A stretch of DNA of 64,000 nucleotides from Metellina segmentata (taxonomy: Eukaryota > Arthropoda > Arachnida > Araneae > Tetragnathidae), in assembly GCA_947359465.1 (NCBI GenBank), contig OX375882.1, positions 56,356,509 through 56,420,508 of the forward strand, in the 5' to 3' direction. Numbering within the stretch: position 1 is the stretch's first letter; every line of letters starts with the position of its first letter. Below the pieces are notes generated by a model, which saw only the letters and a program-made list of their open reading frames with translations, ran no database searches and had not been told where the DNA came from. The translations under genes were made by a program, and so were the position numbers. This document shows positions 39,184-49,371 of this stretch, one piece after another.

Positions 39184-41394
39184 TATTCAGGGTGTCTCAA
39201 AACATCCTGTACAGTTCTTAAATGATGGTAAAGAATCCGAACAAATATACTTTTCACCTGGGATCTATGCACACAAGGGCTACTGTAACCTGGTTGGAGA
39301 AATTACGGATTATCAACCGAAGGGCTGGGAGTTCGAAATTTCGTTCAGACAAGACCATGGTGTAAACGGGTGCATTGAAAGATGGATAAAATTATTTAGT
39401 AATCTCTTTTGTATTTGATTAATCATGTTAATTTTGGAAGGATGTAAAATTTGATTAATTTCTACAAGCAAAACTTCAATTTATTATTATTCAGGGTGTC
39501 TCAAAACATCCTGTACAGTTCTTAAAGGATGGTAAAGAATCCGAACAAATATACTTTTCACCTGGGATCTATGCACACAAGGGCTACTGTAACCTGGTTG
39601 GAGAAATTACGGATTATCAACCGAAGGGCTGGGAGTTCGAAATTTCGTTCAGACAAGACCATGGTGTAAACGGGTGCATTGAAAGATGGATAAAATTATT
39701 TAGTAATCTCTTTTGTATTTGATTAATCATGTTAATTTTGGAAGGATGTAAATTTGATTAATTTCTACAAGCAAAACTTCAATTTATTATTATTCAGGGT
39801 GTCTCAAAACATCCTGTACAGTTCTTAAAGGATGGTAAAGAATCCGAACAAATATACTTTTCACCTGGGATCTATGCACACAAGGGCTACTGTAACCTGG
39901 TTGGAGAAATTACGGATTATCAACCGAAGGGCTGGGAGTTCGAAATTTCGTTCAGACAAGACCATGGTGTAAACGGGTGCATTGAAAGATGGATAAAATT
40001 ATTTAGTAATCTCTTTTGTATTTGATTAATCATGTTAATTTTGGAAGGATGTAAATTTGATTAATTTCTACAAGCAAAAATTCAATTTATTATTATTCAG
40101 GGTGTCTCAAAACATCCTGTACAGTTCTTAAAGGATGGTAAGGAATCCGAAGAAATATACTTTTCACCTGGGATCTATGCACACAAGGGCTACTGTAACC
40201 TGGTTGGAGAAATTACGGATTATCAACCGAAGGGCTGGGAGTTCGAAATTTCGTTCAGACAAGACCATGGTGTAAACGGGTGCATTGAAAGATGGATAAA
40301 ATTATTTAGTAATCTCTTTTGTATTTGATTAATCATGTTAATTTTGGAAGGATGTAAATTTGATTAATTTCTACAAGCAAAAATTCAATTTATTATTATT
40401 CAGGGTGTCTCAAAACATCCTGTACAGTTCTTAAAGGATGGTAAAGAATCCGAACTAATATACTTTTCACCTGGGATCTATGCACACAAGGGCTGCTGTA
40501 ACCTGGTTGGAGAAATTACGGATTATCAACCGAAGGGCTGGGAGTTCGAAATTTCGTTCAGACAAGACCATGGTGTAAACGGGTGCATTGAAAGATGGAT
40601 AAAATTATTTAGTAATCTCTTTTGTATTTGATTAATCATGTTAATTTTGGAAGGATGTAAATTTGATTAATTTCTACAAGCAAAAATTCAATTTATTATT
40701 ATTCAGGGTGTCTCAAAACATCCTGTACAGTTCTTAAAGGATGGTAAAGAATCCGAACTAATATACTTTTCACCTGGGATCTATGCACACAAGGGCTGCT
40801 GTAACCTGGTTGGAGAAATTACGGATTATCAACCGAAGGGCTGGGAGTTCGAAATTTCGTTCAGACAAGACCATGGTGTAAACGGGTGCATTGAAATGAT
40901 GATAAAAGATGGAAAAAATTATTTAGTAATCTCTTTTGTATTTGATTAATCATGTTAATTTTGGAAGGATGTAAAATTTGATTAATTTCTACAAGCAAAA
41001 TTTCAATTTATTATTATTCAGGGTGTCTAAAACATCCTGTACAATTCTTAAAGGATGGTAAAGAATCCGAAATAATATACTTTTCACCTGGGATCTATGC
41101 ACACAAGGGCTGATGTAACCTGGTTGGATAAATTACGGATTATCAACCGAAGGGCTGCGAGTTCGAAATTTCGTTCAGACAAGACCGTTGTGTAAGCGGG
41201 TGCATTGAAAGATGGATAAAATTGTTTAGGAATCTCTTTTGTATTTGATCAATCATGTTAATTTTGGATGTAAAATTTGACTAATTTGTACAAACAAAAC
41301 TTCAATTTATTATTATTCAAGATGTCTCAAAACGTCCTGTACAAACCTTAAAGAAGAGTTGAGAATCGGAAATAAAATACTTTTCACCTGGGAT

Positions 41395-41710
41395 CTATGT
41401 ACACAATGGCCGCGGTAGTTTGGTCGGAGGATTAACGGATTCTCAATCGAAGGGTTGTGAGTTAAAAATTTTGTCTAGACTAGATCGTTTATGTAAACGG
41501 TGGCTTGTGCATGTTCCATCTGTTGTGGCCTCAAATGTACTTACGTTGGCATTGTGTGTACGTTTGGAGAGTGGGATACCAGCCCAAGTGTTGTTATCAT
41601 CATCCTGGTTCAAAATTACGAGGTATTGTTCTCGGATCTTTCACTTCGGTCTGATCCCAGACCGACTAGAGTCTAGTGGGATGTCCAGTTAAATAGCTAC
41701 TTACCTTATA
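41395..41710 (+). mobile_element. Full-length SINE closing the satellite array
   Basis: The last satellite unit does not stop where the others recycle. It continues through a tRNA-like head (TTTGGTCGGAGGATTAACGG, then GTTGTGAGTT) into a complete SINE body: GTTTGGAGAGTGGGATACC, CTGGTTCAAAATTACGAGG, CTTCGGTCTGATCCC and an AT-rich tail. The same body occurs at many other places in the window. Confidence 0.85.
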
Positions 41711-41899
41711 TAAACAATAGCCTCCTGGATTTTCTGGAGGGCACTGATCATCATCACGGCAGCTGGCCAGTTTGGGCCAGCGTCTTTTTAGATGCTAACT
41801 TTGTACGAGCAACATGGATAATTTCAAGATTGCTGAGATGTCTGATGAACATGTCTTCGACTGATTGTGTGTTTTTACTGGGCAACTAGTGATAAACAC

Positions 41900-41965
41900 A
41901 GCTAGACGACATCCTTTTTAACGTGCGCCAGTCCCCGCTCAAGGACGGTCTTTGGTTGTAACTTA
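41900..41965 (-). mobile_element. SINE head fragment, minus strand
   Basis: On the minus strand CAACCAAAGACCGTCCTTGA is followed by GGCGCACGTTAAAAAGG, like the segment just after the head in other SINE copies. Confidence 0.5.
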
Positions 41966-42114
41966 TTTAGACCGTGTTATACAATGAACTGATTTGTCTG
42001 TTTAAATTCCTTTTACACTTCAAAATTTGATATTTCCACATGAAAATTGTATATTTCGGATTTTCGTATGGTTTGGTCGTTTATATTATTTTGATGATTC
42101 TACTATTCAAGAGT

Positions 42115-42391
42115 GCCGACCAACCGGTCTAGTGGTCAAGGTGTTGGCCTCTGGATCGGAAGGTTCCTGGTTCGAATCCGGGTCAGGGCATGGATGTAAA
42201 TCGTGCTGTCCTTTGTTAGGGTCAGTGATGGTCCACCCACTGGGTACCCCTTCACAAGTGACCATCACTTATGGCTTTGTATAAGGCTACAATGACTTCG
42301 GTCAATTCTGTACTGTATTGTATTTCTGTATTATATTATGTATTGTATTTGTCTTTGCAATCTGTACCCATCCTTGCCATTGGAAATATAA
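42115..42391 (+). mobile_element. tRNA-derived SINE with 13-bp target site duplication
   Basis: The element starts with a tRNA-like promoter: A box TCTAGTGGTCAAGG and B box GGTTCGAATCC, 30-40 bases apart. Its body differs from the main SINE family of this window (GTGACCATCACTTATGGC, CTTTGTATAAGGCTACAATG) and ends in a TATTGTATT-rich tail. It is flanked by identical copies of ACTATTCAAGAGT at 42,102-42,114 and 42,392-42,404, which shows recent retroposition. It is not a tRNA gene, because the acceptor arms do not pair and it continues into the SINE body. Confidence 0.92.
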
Positions 42392-42404
42392 ACTATTCAA
42401 GAGT

Positions 42405-43096
42405 CTAAATTTAATTATATGAAAAAAATATAGTACTTCACGTTAAATAACAGTTATTTTGTTGTGATGGTGTGATTTGTCAACTTGAATTCGATTTACA
42501 TTTCAAAATCTGATATTATACCGCATATGATATTGATCTACTTAATTTTACTCAGCGCTATTTTAAACGTTCTCGTTTAGAGCGTAGATCCTTTACTCAA
42601 AATTGGTGAAGTTGGAAACAACCAACGGATTTGTTTTTTGGTGTTCATTTCGGTTGATTTGGATTGCTATTAAATTACAAAAATAATAAGTTCAAGAATG
42701 TTTCAACATTCTTCCCATATCTTCACTTCAGTTAATGACAAAGAATAACTTTCTAAGGCACAAAATCCAGCTTTAGATTTCTCAAATTCCCTGAGCAATT
42801 CCATTTTATTTTTTCACGAGCGCAAGCTGCCTTTACGCTTTATTTACCCCGCATTCTTTGAATTTAGTTCCCCTCCCGTGGCATCGAATCTCAAAAGCAA
42901 TTTGATCGTCTGCTTCTATAATTCTCTTCCGAACGAGCGGCTTTTCGTAAAACGAAATGGTGCCAAGGCTAACTCGACCAGCGAATTAAAACTCGATCTT
43001 GATTCGAATGCTAGTTTTGGTGAGGAGAAATCATCTTCTAGAATGTAAGTCATTTCTTAAACAAATGATAGTGGCGTGTTTTGTATAATTTCATTC
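42405..43096. other. No recognised feature
   Basis: AT-rich DNA between the SINE with target duplication and a possible SINE head. No gene seen. Confidence 0.5.
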
Positions 43097-43172
43097 ACGT
43101 CGGGCCGAGAGGTCTGGAAAAAGAAAACTGGATCTAATGATTATAGGAAGCGGGTTCGACCTTAAATCGAAG
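43097..43172 (+). mobile_element. Possible tRNA-like SINE head
   Basis: GGGCCGAGAGGTCTGG is followed about 40 bases on by GCGGGTTCGACCTTAAATC, giving A-box-like and B-box-like spacing. No SINE body follows. Confidence 0.4.
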
Positions 43173-43431
43173 TTGAATAATGGGTCTTTGCATGTTGATA
43201 TTTTCGTATTCAGCATATTACTTAATCCTACGATGGGAATTGTGAGCTCTTTTATTGAAAAACTCATCTTTCACACGCAACATTCGACATTCTGCGGTTA
43301 ACTTCAAAATATCTTTAGAAATTGTAGAATGCTTAAGTCACTAGACCATTTAAAAATAGAATAACTCTTATTGTTATGTATTGAAAACTCACATTTATTT
43401 TTTTATAAACAATACATATACTTCTTGAAAG

Positions 43432-43672
43432 TCGTTCCAACCAAAGACCGTCTTGTACGTAGGGGCTGCTGCTCGTTAAATCTGCCGTGTAATCACGTTG
43501 GCATGATGCTTAAGTTTGGAGAGTGGGTTGGCCTCGTAATCTGACCCTGGTTTAAAATTACGACGCGTTGTCTATGGTTCTTACCCTTCGGGATTGATCC
43601 GGACAGGAAGCAATAGTTCGTTGTTCAATGTGAGTTTACTTAAACACCTTTACCAGTAAGATGTTAATTAAA
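43432..43672 (+). mobile_element. SINE lacking its tRNA head
   Basis: CCAACCAAAGACCGTCTTG, CTCGTTAAATCTGCCGTG, AAGTTTGGAGAGTGGGTTGG, CGTAATCTGACCCTGG and CTTCGGGATTGATCCGG follow the order of the main SINE family. Confidence 0.78.
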
Positions 43673-43689
43673 ATAACCCCCTACATTTT

Positions 43690-44528
43690 CAAAACTTCAG
43701 AAATAGTATTCTATGTATTAAAAAATGACGTCTATTCATTAAATTAAAGAAATCTTCAGGGAAATAAATTATTTAAATTTAATAAATTCCAAACGGCTCG
43801 AGAATTTTCCATTTGAATTCGGAAGTGATTGCAAATTTTTCTCTCAGACGTAGTTTAAAAGCACCAGTCTACCCGTTGGAATTCATTGCAGAACATAAAT
43901 AACCGGATGTCATTAGGAAAAGACACGAAAAGTATCCCAGGAACCTAAACTCAAAAACGGTTAAAAACACTTCAATGGGAAAACAATAGTTCCCTGCTAA
44001 AAGTAAAACATTTAATTGAGAATATGTTCCCAAGCTGTCGAAAAGAAATTCAAATTGAACAACTTTTACTCTTGAGTAGAAACTGTTTCCGTTTTTTTCT
44101 AACTTTAGAAATAGTATCCAATGTACAGATAAATGACGTCTGTTCATTACGGTAAAGAAATCTTCAAGAAAATAAATTATTTAAATTTTTTAAATTAGAA
44201 ATGATTTGAACATTTTTGTTGGAATTCGGAAGTAATTGCAATTTTTTTTTCTCAGACGTAGTTTCAAAGCACAAGCTTTACAAGTGTTGCGTTAAAATTC
44301 ATTGTTGAAATTACAATAACCGGACGTCATTATGACCCTTACAACGACACGAAAAATATTCCAGGAACTTCAACGCAAAAGGTTAAAAACACTCCAATGG
44401 GAAAACAATAGTTACCCTGTTAAAAGTTAAATATTTATTGAGAATGTGTTCCCAGGCTGGCGAAGAGAAATTCCAACTGCACAACTCTTACTCTTGGAGC
44501 AGGAAACTGTTTCCGGGTTTTTTCTAAT
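43690..44528 (+). repeat. Direct duplication of about 407 bp
   Basis: Segments from about 43,695 and 44,101 share AGAAATAGTATTC, GACGTCTRTTCATTA, TCTCAGACGTAGTTT, CAATGGGAAAACAATAGTT and the end AAACTGTTTCCG. They are clearly diverged. Confidence 0.82.
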
Positions 44529-45275
44529 TGTTTCGCCGCATAGTGCATGTCCTACAAGCAATGCAGTCGCGTTTCAAGGGCAGCTTGTAGAGCTTTTGCA
44601 TTGATCGTTGTGGACGAAAGAAAAGGAATGGATTTTAAATCTAATTGGATAGGTCCCTTGGTACGAAATTAATTAAAGCTCCGCGGTTATTGCGGTGCGG
44701 TTATTGAATGCCTTGTTGTATTCGGTTCCCGGGTACGGACCGGTTTGCAGTGATGGTCAAGGGTCAGGCGTTTCTTTGCTATGTGCACCGCCCGTTCCAT
44801 GTGGGAATGCTTTGATGCTTCTGCGCGATATCTGGACTGGAGGTTGATCGGGTTTGAAATTCGTTTGTGCGTGCTTATTGGACTGATGTATTTGAATTCT
44901 TCAGATGATATTCTTTGGGTTTGTACTGTAAACTATATGTTGGGGTCTTTCTTGGAATTAAGTTATTGGGTGCTCTGGGGTATCATTGTTGCAGTTCGTA
45001 AAAAAGACACTTGCAAGCTGGAAATTAGTATTGCAGTCTATTCGATATGTGGGCAAACCCACCAAGCCACGGATGTCACTGGTAAATATAACTACAGGTA
45101 TCTTCAGTATTCCAATAAGAATCCGATCATTAATAAAGGGGTCGCTGTGGTTAAGTGGGTCTGTCCTCTGCACTAACTTGCGAGTTGTAGAAGGTACAGA
45201 TTAAATTTGTGTCGAGATCTAATTCATTGCTGGATATATTTCTCTCTGTTTTGTGTCAACCAAATCCAAACTCGA
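44529..45275. other. GC-richer segment with an unrecognised 131-codon frame
   Basis: A plus frame at 44,781-45,176 encodes a peptide with hydrophobic stretches (GFEIRLCVLIGLMYL; LGSFLELSYWVLWGIIVAV). It has no known motif, overlaps frames on both strands and lacks supporting context. It could be an old element or an exon fragment. Confidence 0.35.
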
Positions 45276-45424
45276 TCCAACCAAAGACCGTTGTCTACTT
45301 TGAGGCTCGTGCACGTTATGTTTGTCGCTGCCTCAGTGTTCTTTACATTCATGTGATGTGGAGAGTGATCAGGTGCTGACCTCGTCATTTGACCGTGGTT
45401 CGAAAGCGAGGTGTCCTCGTATCC
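45276..45424 (+). mobile_element. SINE middle fragment
   Basis: CCAACCAAAGACCGTTGTC, GGCTCGTGCACGTTATG, GTGGAGAGTGATCAGGTG and CGTCATTTGACCGTGGTTCG match the central part of the main SINE. The 3' end is missing. Confidence 0.7.
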
Positions 45425-45429
45425 ATAGA

Positions 45430-45915
45430 CGTGAAATATAAAGTAGACTGAGCATTCTTATTGAGAGGATCTTCAAAGAGTGCACCAATATGTCAACTAG
45501 TAGTCACGTGATTGCTCTATGAAAACTTGATTTGATGGCCGAATTGGCATCTTATCACCTCGTTTGGCGATATAATATCTTTTGACCGGGTAGACGTAAA
45601 ACCCATTTTTATAGATTGGCGAATTTGGCAGTCTATCATATGAACAATTAATGGACCAATCAGATGATGAATCATTGGATGGTCGTTTTTATACTGCCCA
45701 GTGGACTAATCAGATCATGAATGTTTGGTCGATCCCAGCACCAGTCTAATTTATATGAAAAACTCTACTTTTTTAATATTTATTTAGATGTATTACAAAA
45801 TTCTAATCTAGAAATAGAATTAGAAGTAAGGAACACGTTACTACTGGTTTTGATCACATGAACCTGGGCACGTGAAAAGGTTATCATTGTTCACTTTACT
45901 TTTATTCTTCCTCCA
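45430..45915 (+). repeat. Dispersed repeat with GAAATATAA ends, copy A
   Basis: GAAATATAAAGTAGACTGAG, CAGTCACGTGATTGCTC-like sequence, GGACCAATCAGATGATGAAT and GGTTTTGATCACATGAACCT are shared with the copy at 59.69-60.06 kb. Weak inverted ends suggest a DNA transposon derivative. Confidence 0.68.
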
Positions 45916-45924
45916 TGCTCAGAT

Positions 45925-45987
45925 CTTTCGGATTGATCCTTTACCGTCCTCAGCAACCCGTTGTGTTGCTCCAGTTCGACGTAAATG
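45925..45987 (+). mobile_element. SINE 3' fragment
   Basis: CGGATTGATCCTTTACCGTC and CCCGTTGTGTTGCTCCAGTT match the SINE 3' end. Confidence 0.65.
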
Positions 45988-46129
45988 TTCAGGCCAGTTC
46001 GACGTTCGACTGCCAATTCAACAATCTGCCTCATAAAATATGTTCAACAGCCAAATATTTCTTTTCACTTAACTTTACACCGCTGAATATCTTTATCTCG
46101 TGGAACATGGGGTTATCAGAGCTCTATAA

Positions 46130-46563
46130 GGCCCGGTGCATACATCCATGTTTTCAACGTGCGGCACCGCTGCGGCATCGCAAGTGCGGTATGAGATACA
46201 TTAGATCCAATGGAGTAGTGCACACGCCTCCGGCACCGCTGCGGCGACGCACGTCCGACTTGCGTGCAATTTGTACCGCAGTTCCCCACGGCGCCGCACA
46301 CTCGTCTCCATTCTGAAATACCTTGTTTTCACAAAAAATGGAATATAAATAATAATTAATTAATTAATGGTTGTATCTATTAACGTCTATTTTGTTTCAA
46401 AATGTACTTTTTGTTACACCAAGTAGGCGAAATAAACACGTTTTCTTCGATAGAATATTTATCGCAAATGGCGGGAAATGACTATTGGCGTCATTTTACT
46501 GTTATGTGTCCATAGTTGGGCTTCGGTGCCGCACGTTGAAAAACCGGATGTGTGCACCGGGCC
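46130..46563. mobile_element. PIF/Harbinger-type MITE with TAA duplication
   Basis: The terminal inverted repeats run about 38 bp: left GGCCCGGTGCATACATCC and TTTTCAACGTGCGGCACCG; right, reversed, GGCCCGGTGCACACATCCGG and TTTTTCAACGTGCGGCACCG. They are flanked by TAA at 46,127-46,129 and 46,564-46,566. A 3-bp TAA/TWA duplication with GG(G)CC-like ends is typical of PIF/Harbinger elements. At 434 bp it has no transposase. The left half is GC-rich, which creates chance open frames on both strands. Confidence 0.85.
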
Positions 46564-46566
46564 TAA

Positions 46567-47294
46567 AATTCCCGTACGAGCCGCGGAGACTTCTGCAGTA
46601 ACATAACTTCCGAAGACTTCTGTAACTTGACTCCACATTCAAGCGTAGTCTCAGGGTGTCAACTCTGGCAGCTGAGAATTCCCATTGTCTCCCGCCCTGG
46701 TGATTACCTAGTGATCGAGTGGGCGTCTTGGGCATCTCTTTACGAAGAACACACGAATCCGTTACCCAAAGGAAAGAGAAAAGAAATCTAGGCCAATATG
46801 CTCTTTTGGGTGCTGCGCATGGTACCGCTGGGATTCGGAAGGGTGGTCTAACTGGGACACTACCCGACCCCGATTTCTCTTTTTAAGTAAAGAAGGTATT
46901 CTCCTTTGGTTTTTTGCGAGGATGGCCTTGGGTCGGATCAAGGTAGGAGGGTTCTGTTTGTTTTCCACACAATTATTTCCACTCTTCTGTAAATAGTGTG
47001 CCTACAGAACAATGGAGTTGTAGGAGGGCTGCTTGTAGGAATCCATTCAAATTGCTAGTCTCGTGCCTACGACCAATCGTTACGAGGATCTACTGGGCCT
47101 AGAGACTTAGTGTGAGTTTGATTTGAAAGGTGGGTGTAGGGCTTAGCGTCTGATTACAGCAGTCTTGCCTTCGTTTGAAACTATGGTTTTCTATTTCGAT
47201 AAAAGGCTCGATTATTTTTATGGTTCAGAGAACGAAATGTGTCGGATTTCAAGCAGGGCTTTAGAGGAAAATTTTCAGTGATTCGCGTAACATC
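46567..47294. other. Less AT-rich unique segment, no gene recognised
   Basis: Contains GGTACCGCTGGGATTCGGAA and CTTGGGTCGGATCAAGG. Composition differs from its neighbours, which suggests an unclassified mobile-element fragment. The open frames are short. Confidence 0.4.
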
Positions 47295-48069
47295 TTAGCT
47301 ATCATTGTTGTCTCGACGTGGCAGTTTGCCATTAGCAAAACTGACCAGATCTTGATGTACGACGAGTCTCGTCATCAGAAAACGGACCGTATATTGATAT
47401 ACGAAGTGTCTCGTCATTAGAAAAGTGACCAGATTTAGATGTATGATGTATATCGTAAGTAAAAAACTGACCGGATCTTGATGTACGACGTGTCTTCTTG
47501 TTAGAAAACTGACAAGATTCGTAACATATTAGCTATCATTGTTGTCTCGACGAGGCAATTTGCTATTAGCAAAACTGAGCAGATCTTGATGTACGACGAG
47601 TCTCGTCATCAGAAAACGGACCGTATATTGATATACGAAATGTCTCGTCATTAGAAAACTGACCAGATTTAGATGTACGATGTATATCGTAAGTAAAAAA
47701 CTGACCGGATCTTGATGTACGACGTGTCTTTTTGTTAGAAAACTGACAAGATCTCGATGTACGATGTGTCTAGTCATTAGAAAACGGACCAGATCTCGAT
47801 GGACGATGTATCTCGTCATTAGAAAACTGACCAGATTTAGATATACGATGTATATCGTCAGTAAAAAACTGACCAGATCTTGATGTACGACGTGTCTTCT
47901 TGTTAGAAAACTGATCTCGATGTACGACGTGTCTCGTCATTAGAAAACGGACCAGATCTTGATGTATGACGTGTCTCGTCGTTAGAAAACTAACCAGATC
48001 TTGATCGCGTCGTCATAAAAAAAATCGGCAATGTCTTACCAACGAGATTTCTTATCGAAACCGGGTTAA
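47295..48069 (-). mobile_element. TTAA-type element, copy 6, the largest
   Basis: The right end is ATCGAAACCGGGTTAA (TTAA 48,066-48,069). The left end is a mutated TTAG followed by CTATCATTGTTGTCTCGACG. Between them are many units with CTGACCAGATCTTGATGTAC and GACGTGTCTCGTCATTAGAA. The first roughly 234 bp, including the terminus, are duplicated (second copy begins near 47,529). The repeat units stay open in one minus-strand frame, but only because they are short and alike. Confidence 0.78.
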
Positions 48070-48445
48070 CAAACATCTCCATGACATCTTATCGACATGT
48101 TATTTGCAACATGACATTTGAGGATCAATGGTTTGAAATTGTCCCCTACGAAATAATAAAATCTCATTGCAAAATATTATAAACTTTGAAAGACGCTATA
48201 TTAAAGATAATTAGTGTTACATATTTTCCTGGTATTTATATTGGTAAAGTGGTGTTTGACATGATCTGACCAGATCTAAATAATATAAAAGTGTATTGAA
48301 TTTATACAGTTAAATTTGCAACCATAAATCAAGGGTCACTACCTCTACAATCCGGGTCCCAGAACCTGAATACCTGACGGGCCCCTTGTGAAGTAGAAAT
48401 ATGTATTCCAAATATTGCTGGGGTGTCCCGGTTGGAAGAGTATCT

Positions 48446-48500
48446 GATTAGTTTGTTTTTAGGTCTTATGGTGCAAGGACCATGTTTGCAGGTTGTGCCA
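48446..48500 (-). repeat. CAAGGACCAT-type dispersed repeat
   Basis: TTTTTAGGTCTTATGGTGC, AAGGACCATGTTTGCAGG and TTGTGCCAAACACAATACAA match the family in reverse. Confidence 0.6.
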
Positions 48501-48570
48501 AACACAATACAACCACAAGCAAGAACATTTGATAGAAGGAAAATAGAGTGGTGGGAAGGAAGCATAAAAC

Positions 48571-48898
48571 GATCGCTTGGTTAAAAGGGAAAGTGGATTA
48601 GAAACCGGAGGTTTGCAAATTTGAAATCGACCCAACTAAAGTATGTCGTGTACGTGGAGGCTGGTGCACGTTAAGTCTGTCATAGACTAAAATGTACCCG
48701 TGTTGCCGAGGTATGGAAGTTAGGAGAGTAGAATACCTGTTCACACGTTCTGACGTCGTCATTTGACTGGTTCAAATTTACAAGGTATTCTCGATGGATG
48801 CGATCTGACATTACCAAAGTAATGCGATTTTCTCTTGATTTGAGCACATTGTGTTGCTCTAGAACGACGTTAATTAAAATTACCTTACTTTACCTTAC
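48571..48898 (+). mobile_element. SINE of the main family, diverged
   Basis: A head (GCTTGGTTAAAAGGG; CAAATTTGAAATCG) is followed by GTACGTGGAGGCTGGTGCAC, GTTAAGTCTGTCATAG, GGAAGTTAGGAGAGTAG, CGTCATTTGACTGGTTC, a scrambled middle and CATTGTGTTGCTCTAG with a TTAATTAAAATTACC tail. A second partial head and a CAAGGACCAT-type repeat lie just upstream (48,421-48,500), so this is a nest of insertions. Confidence 0.75.
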
Positions 48899-49081
48899 CT
48901 TGATTTGAGCACAACTATTTACAAACCCAATAAAAATATTTATAACTTTTTTAAATTGAGATAAAAGACGTCACTGTTACCTTAATAAAAAAACAATTTT
49001 TCACATTTTCCGTCCACCCCAGAAGGAGTGCCCCCGTCTACTTGAAGGTTCGGCTGAGATCTATTGTCTTAAGATTACGGA

Positions 49082-49330
49082 ACAGCTACACTCTACGTTA
49101 TGAGTGGTGGCAACGGCCTTGGCGATTTTTTTGGGCGCACTTCTAACATCGTCAAGGAAAGAATTATTTAAAAAATATTTTAATTTCTAAAACCTTTTTC
49201 TTTTTACAACGGAAAATAAAAGCTTGAAAGCGTTTTAAAAAGTATAGATATTTTTTAAATATCACAAAAAGTATATACATTACAAAACACAATTGTGTTC
49301 CATCAGAACTAAACTTCAAATGTTGGGTAA

Positions 49331-49371
<41 letters not shown>

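Larger units (their letters stand above)
25411..41394 (+). repeat. Satellite array, about 53 tandem units of about 303 bp
   Basis: The motif ATTCAGGGTGTCTCAAAACA recurs at 25,521, 25,824, 26,127, 26,429 and onward to 41,315, a spacing of 302-304 bp that gives about 53 head-to-tail units. Most units differ by only a few positions: TAAATTTG or TAAAATTTG, GGTAAAG or GTTAAAG, GAAGGGCTGG or GAAGGAATGG, TTTAGTAAT or TTTAGGAAT. The last three units (from 40,701) are more diverged, and one carries a 13-bp length gain. A degenerate partial unit sits at 25,411-25,520. No frame stays open through a unit. Each unit contains a tRNA-like SINE head: a region resembling an A box (GGTTGGAGAAATTACGG), then GAGTTCGAAATT resembling a B box. 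The rest of the unit is unlike anything else in the window. Confidence 0.97.

Noticed and set aside
25521..41315. CRISPR-like regular array
   Set aside because: The 303-bp units are repeated over their whole length with no unique spacers, and the DNA is eukaryotic (spliced ZP gene, SINEs).
42115..42190. tRNA gene
   Set aside because: A and B boxes are good, but the acceptor and anticodon arms do not form a sound cloverleaf, and the sequence continues into a SINE body with flanking target duplications.
44781..45176. 131-codon frame with hydrophobic stretches as a membrane protein
   Set aside because: No recognisable family, overlapping frames on both strands, and flanked by repeats. Kept only as an unrecognised segment.
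45915..46316. 133-codon plus-strand frame
   Set aside because: It begins in a SINE fragment and ends in the GC-rich half of the Harbinger-type MITE.
47529..47819. 96-codon frame with repeated MTRHIVHRDLVSFL motif as a repeat protein
   Set aside because: It is a translation of the minisatellite units of a TTAA element. Frames in sister copies are not kept.
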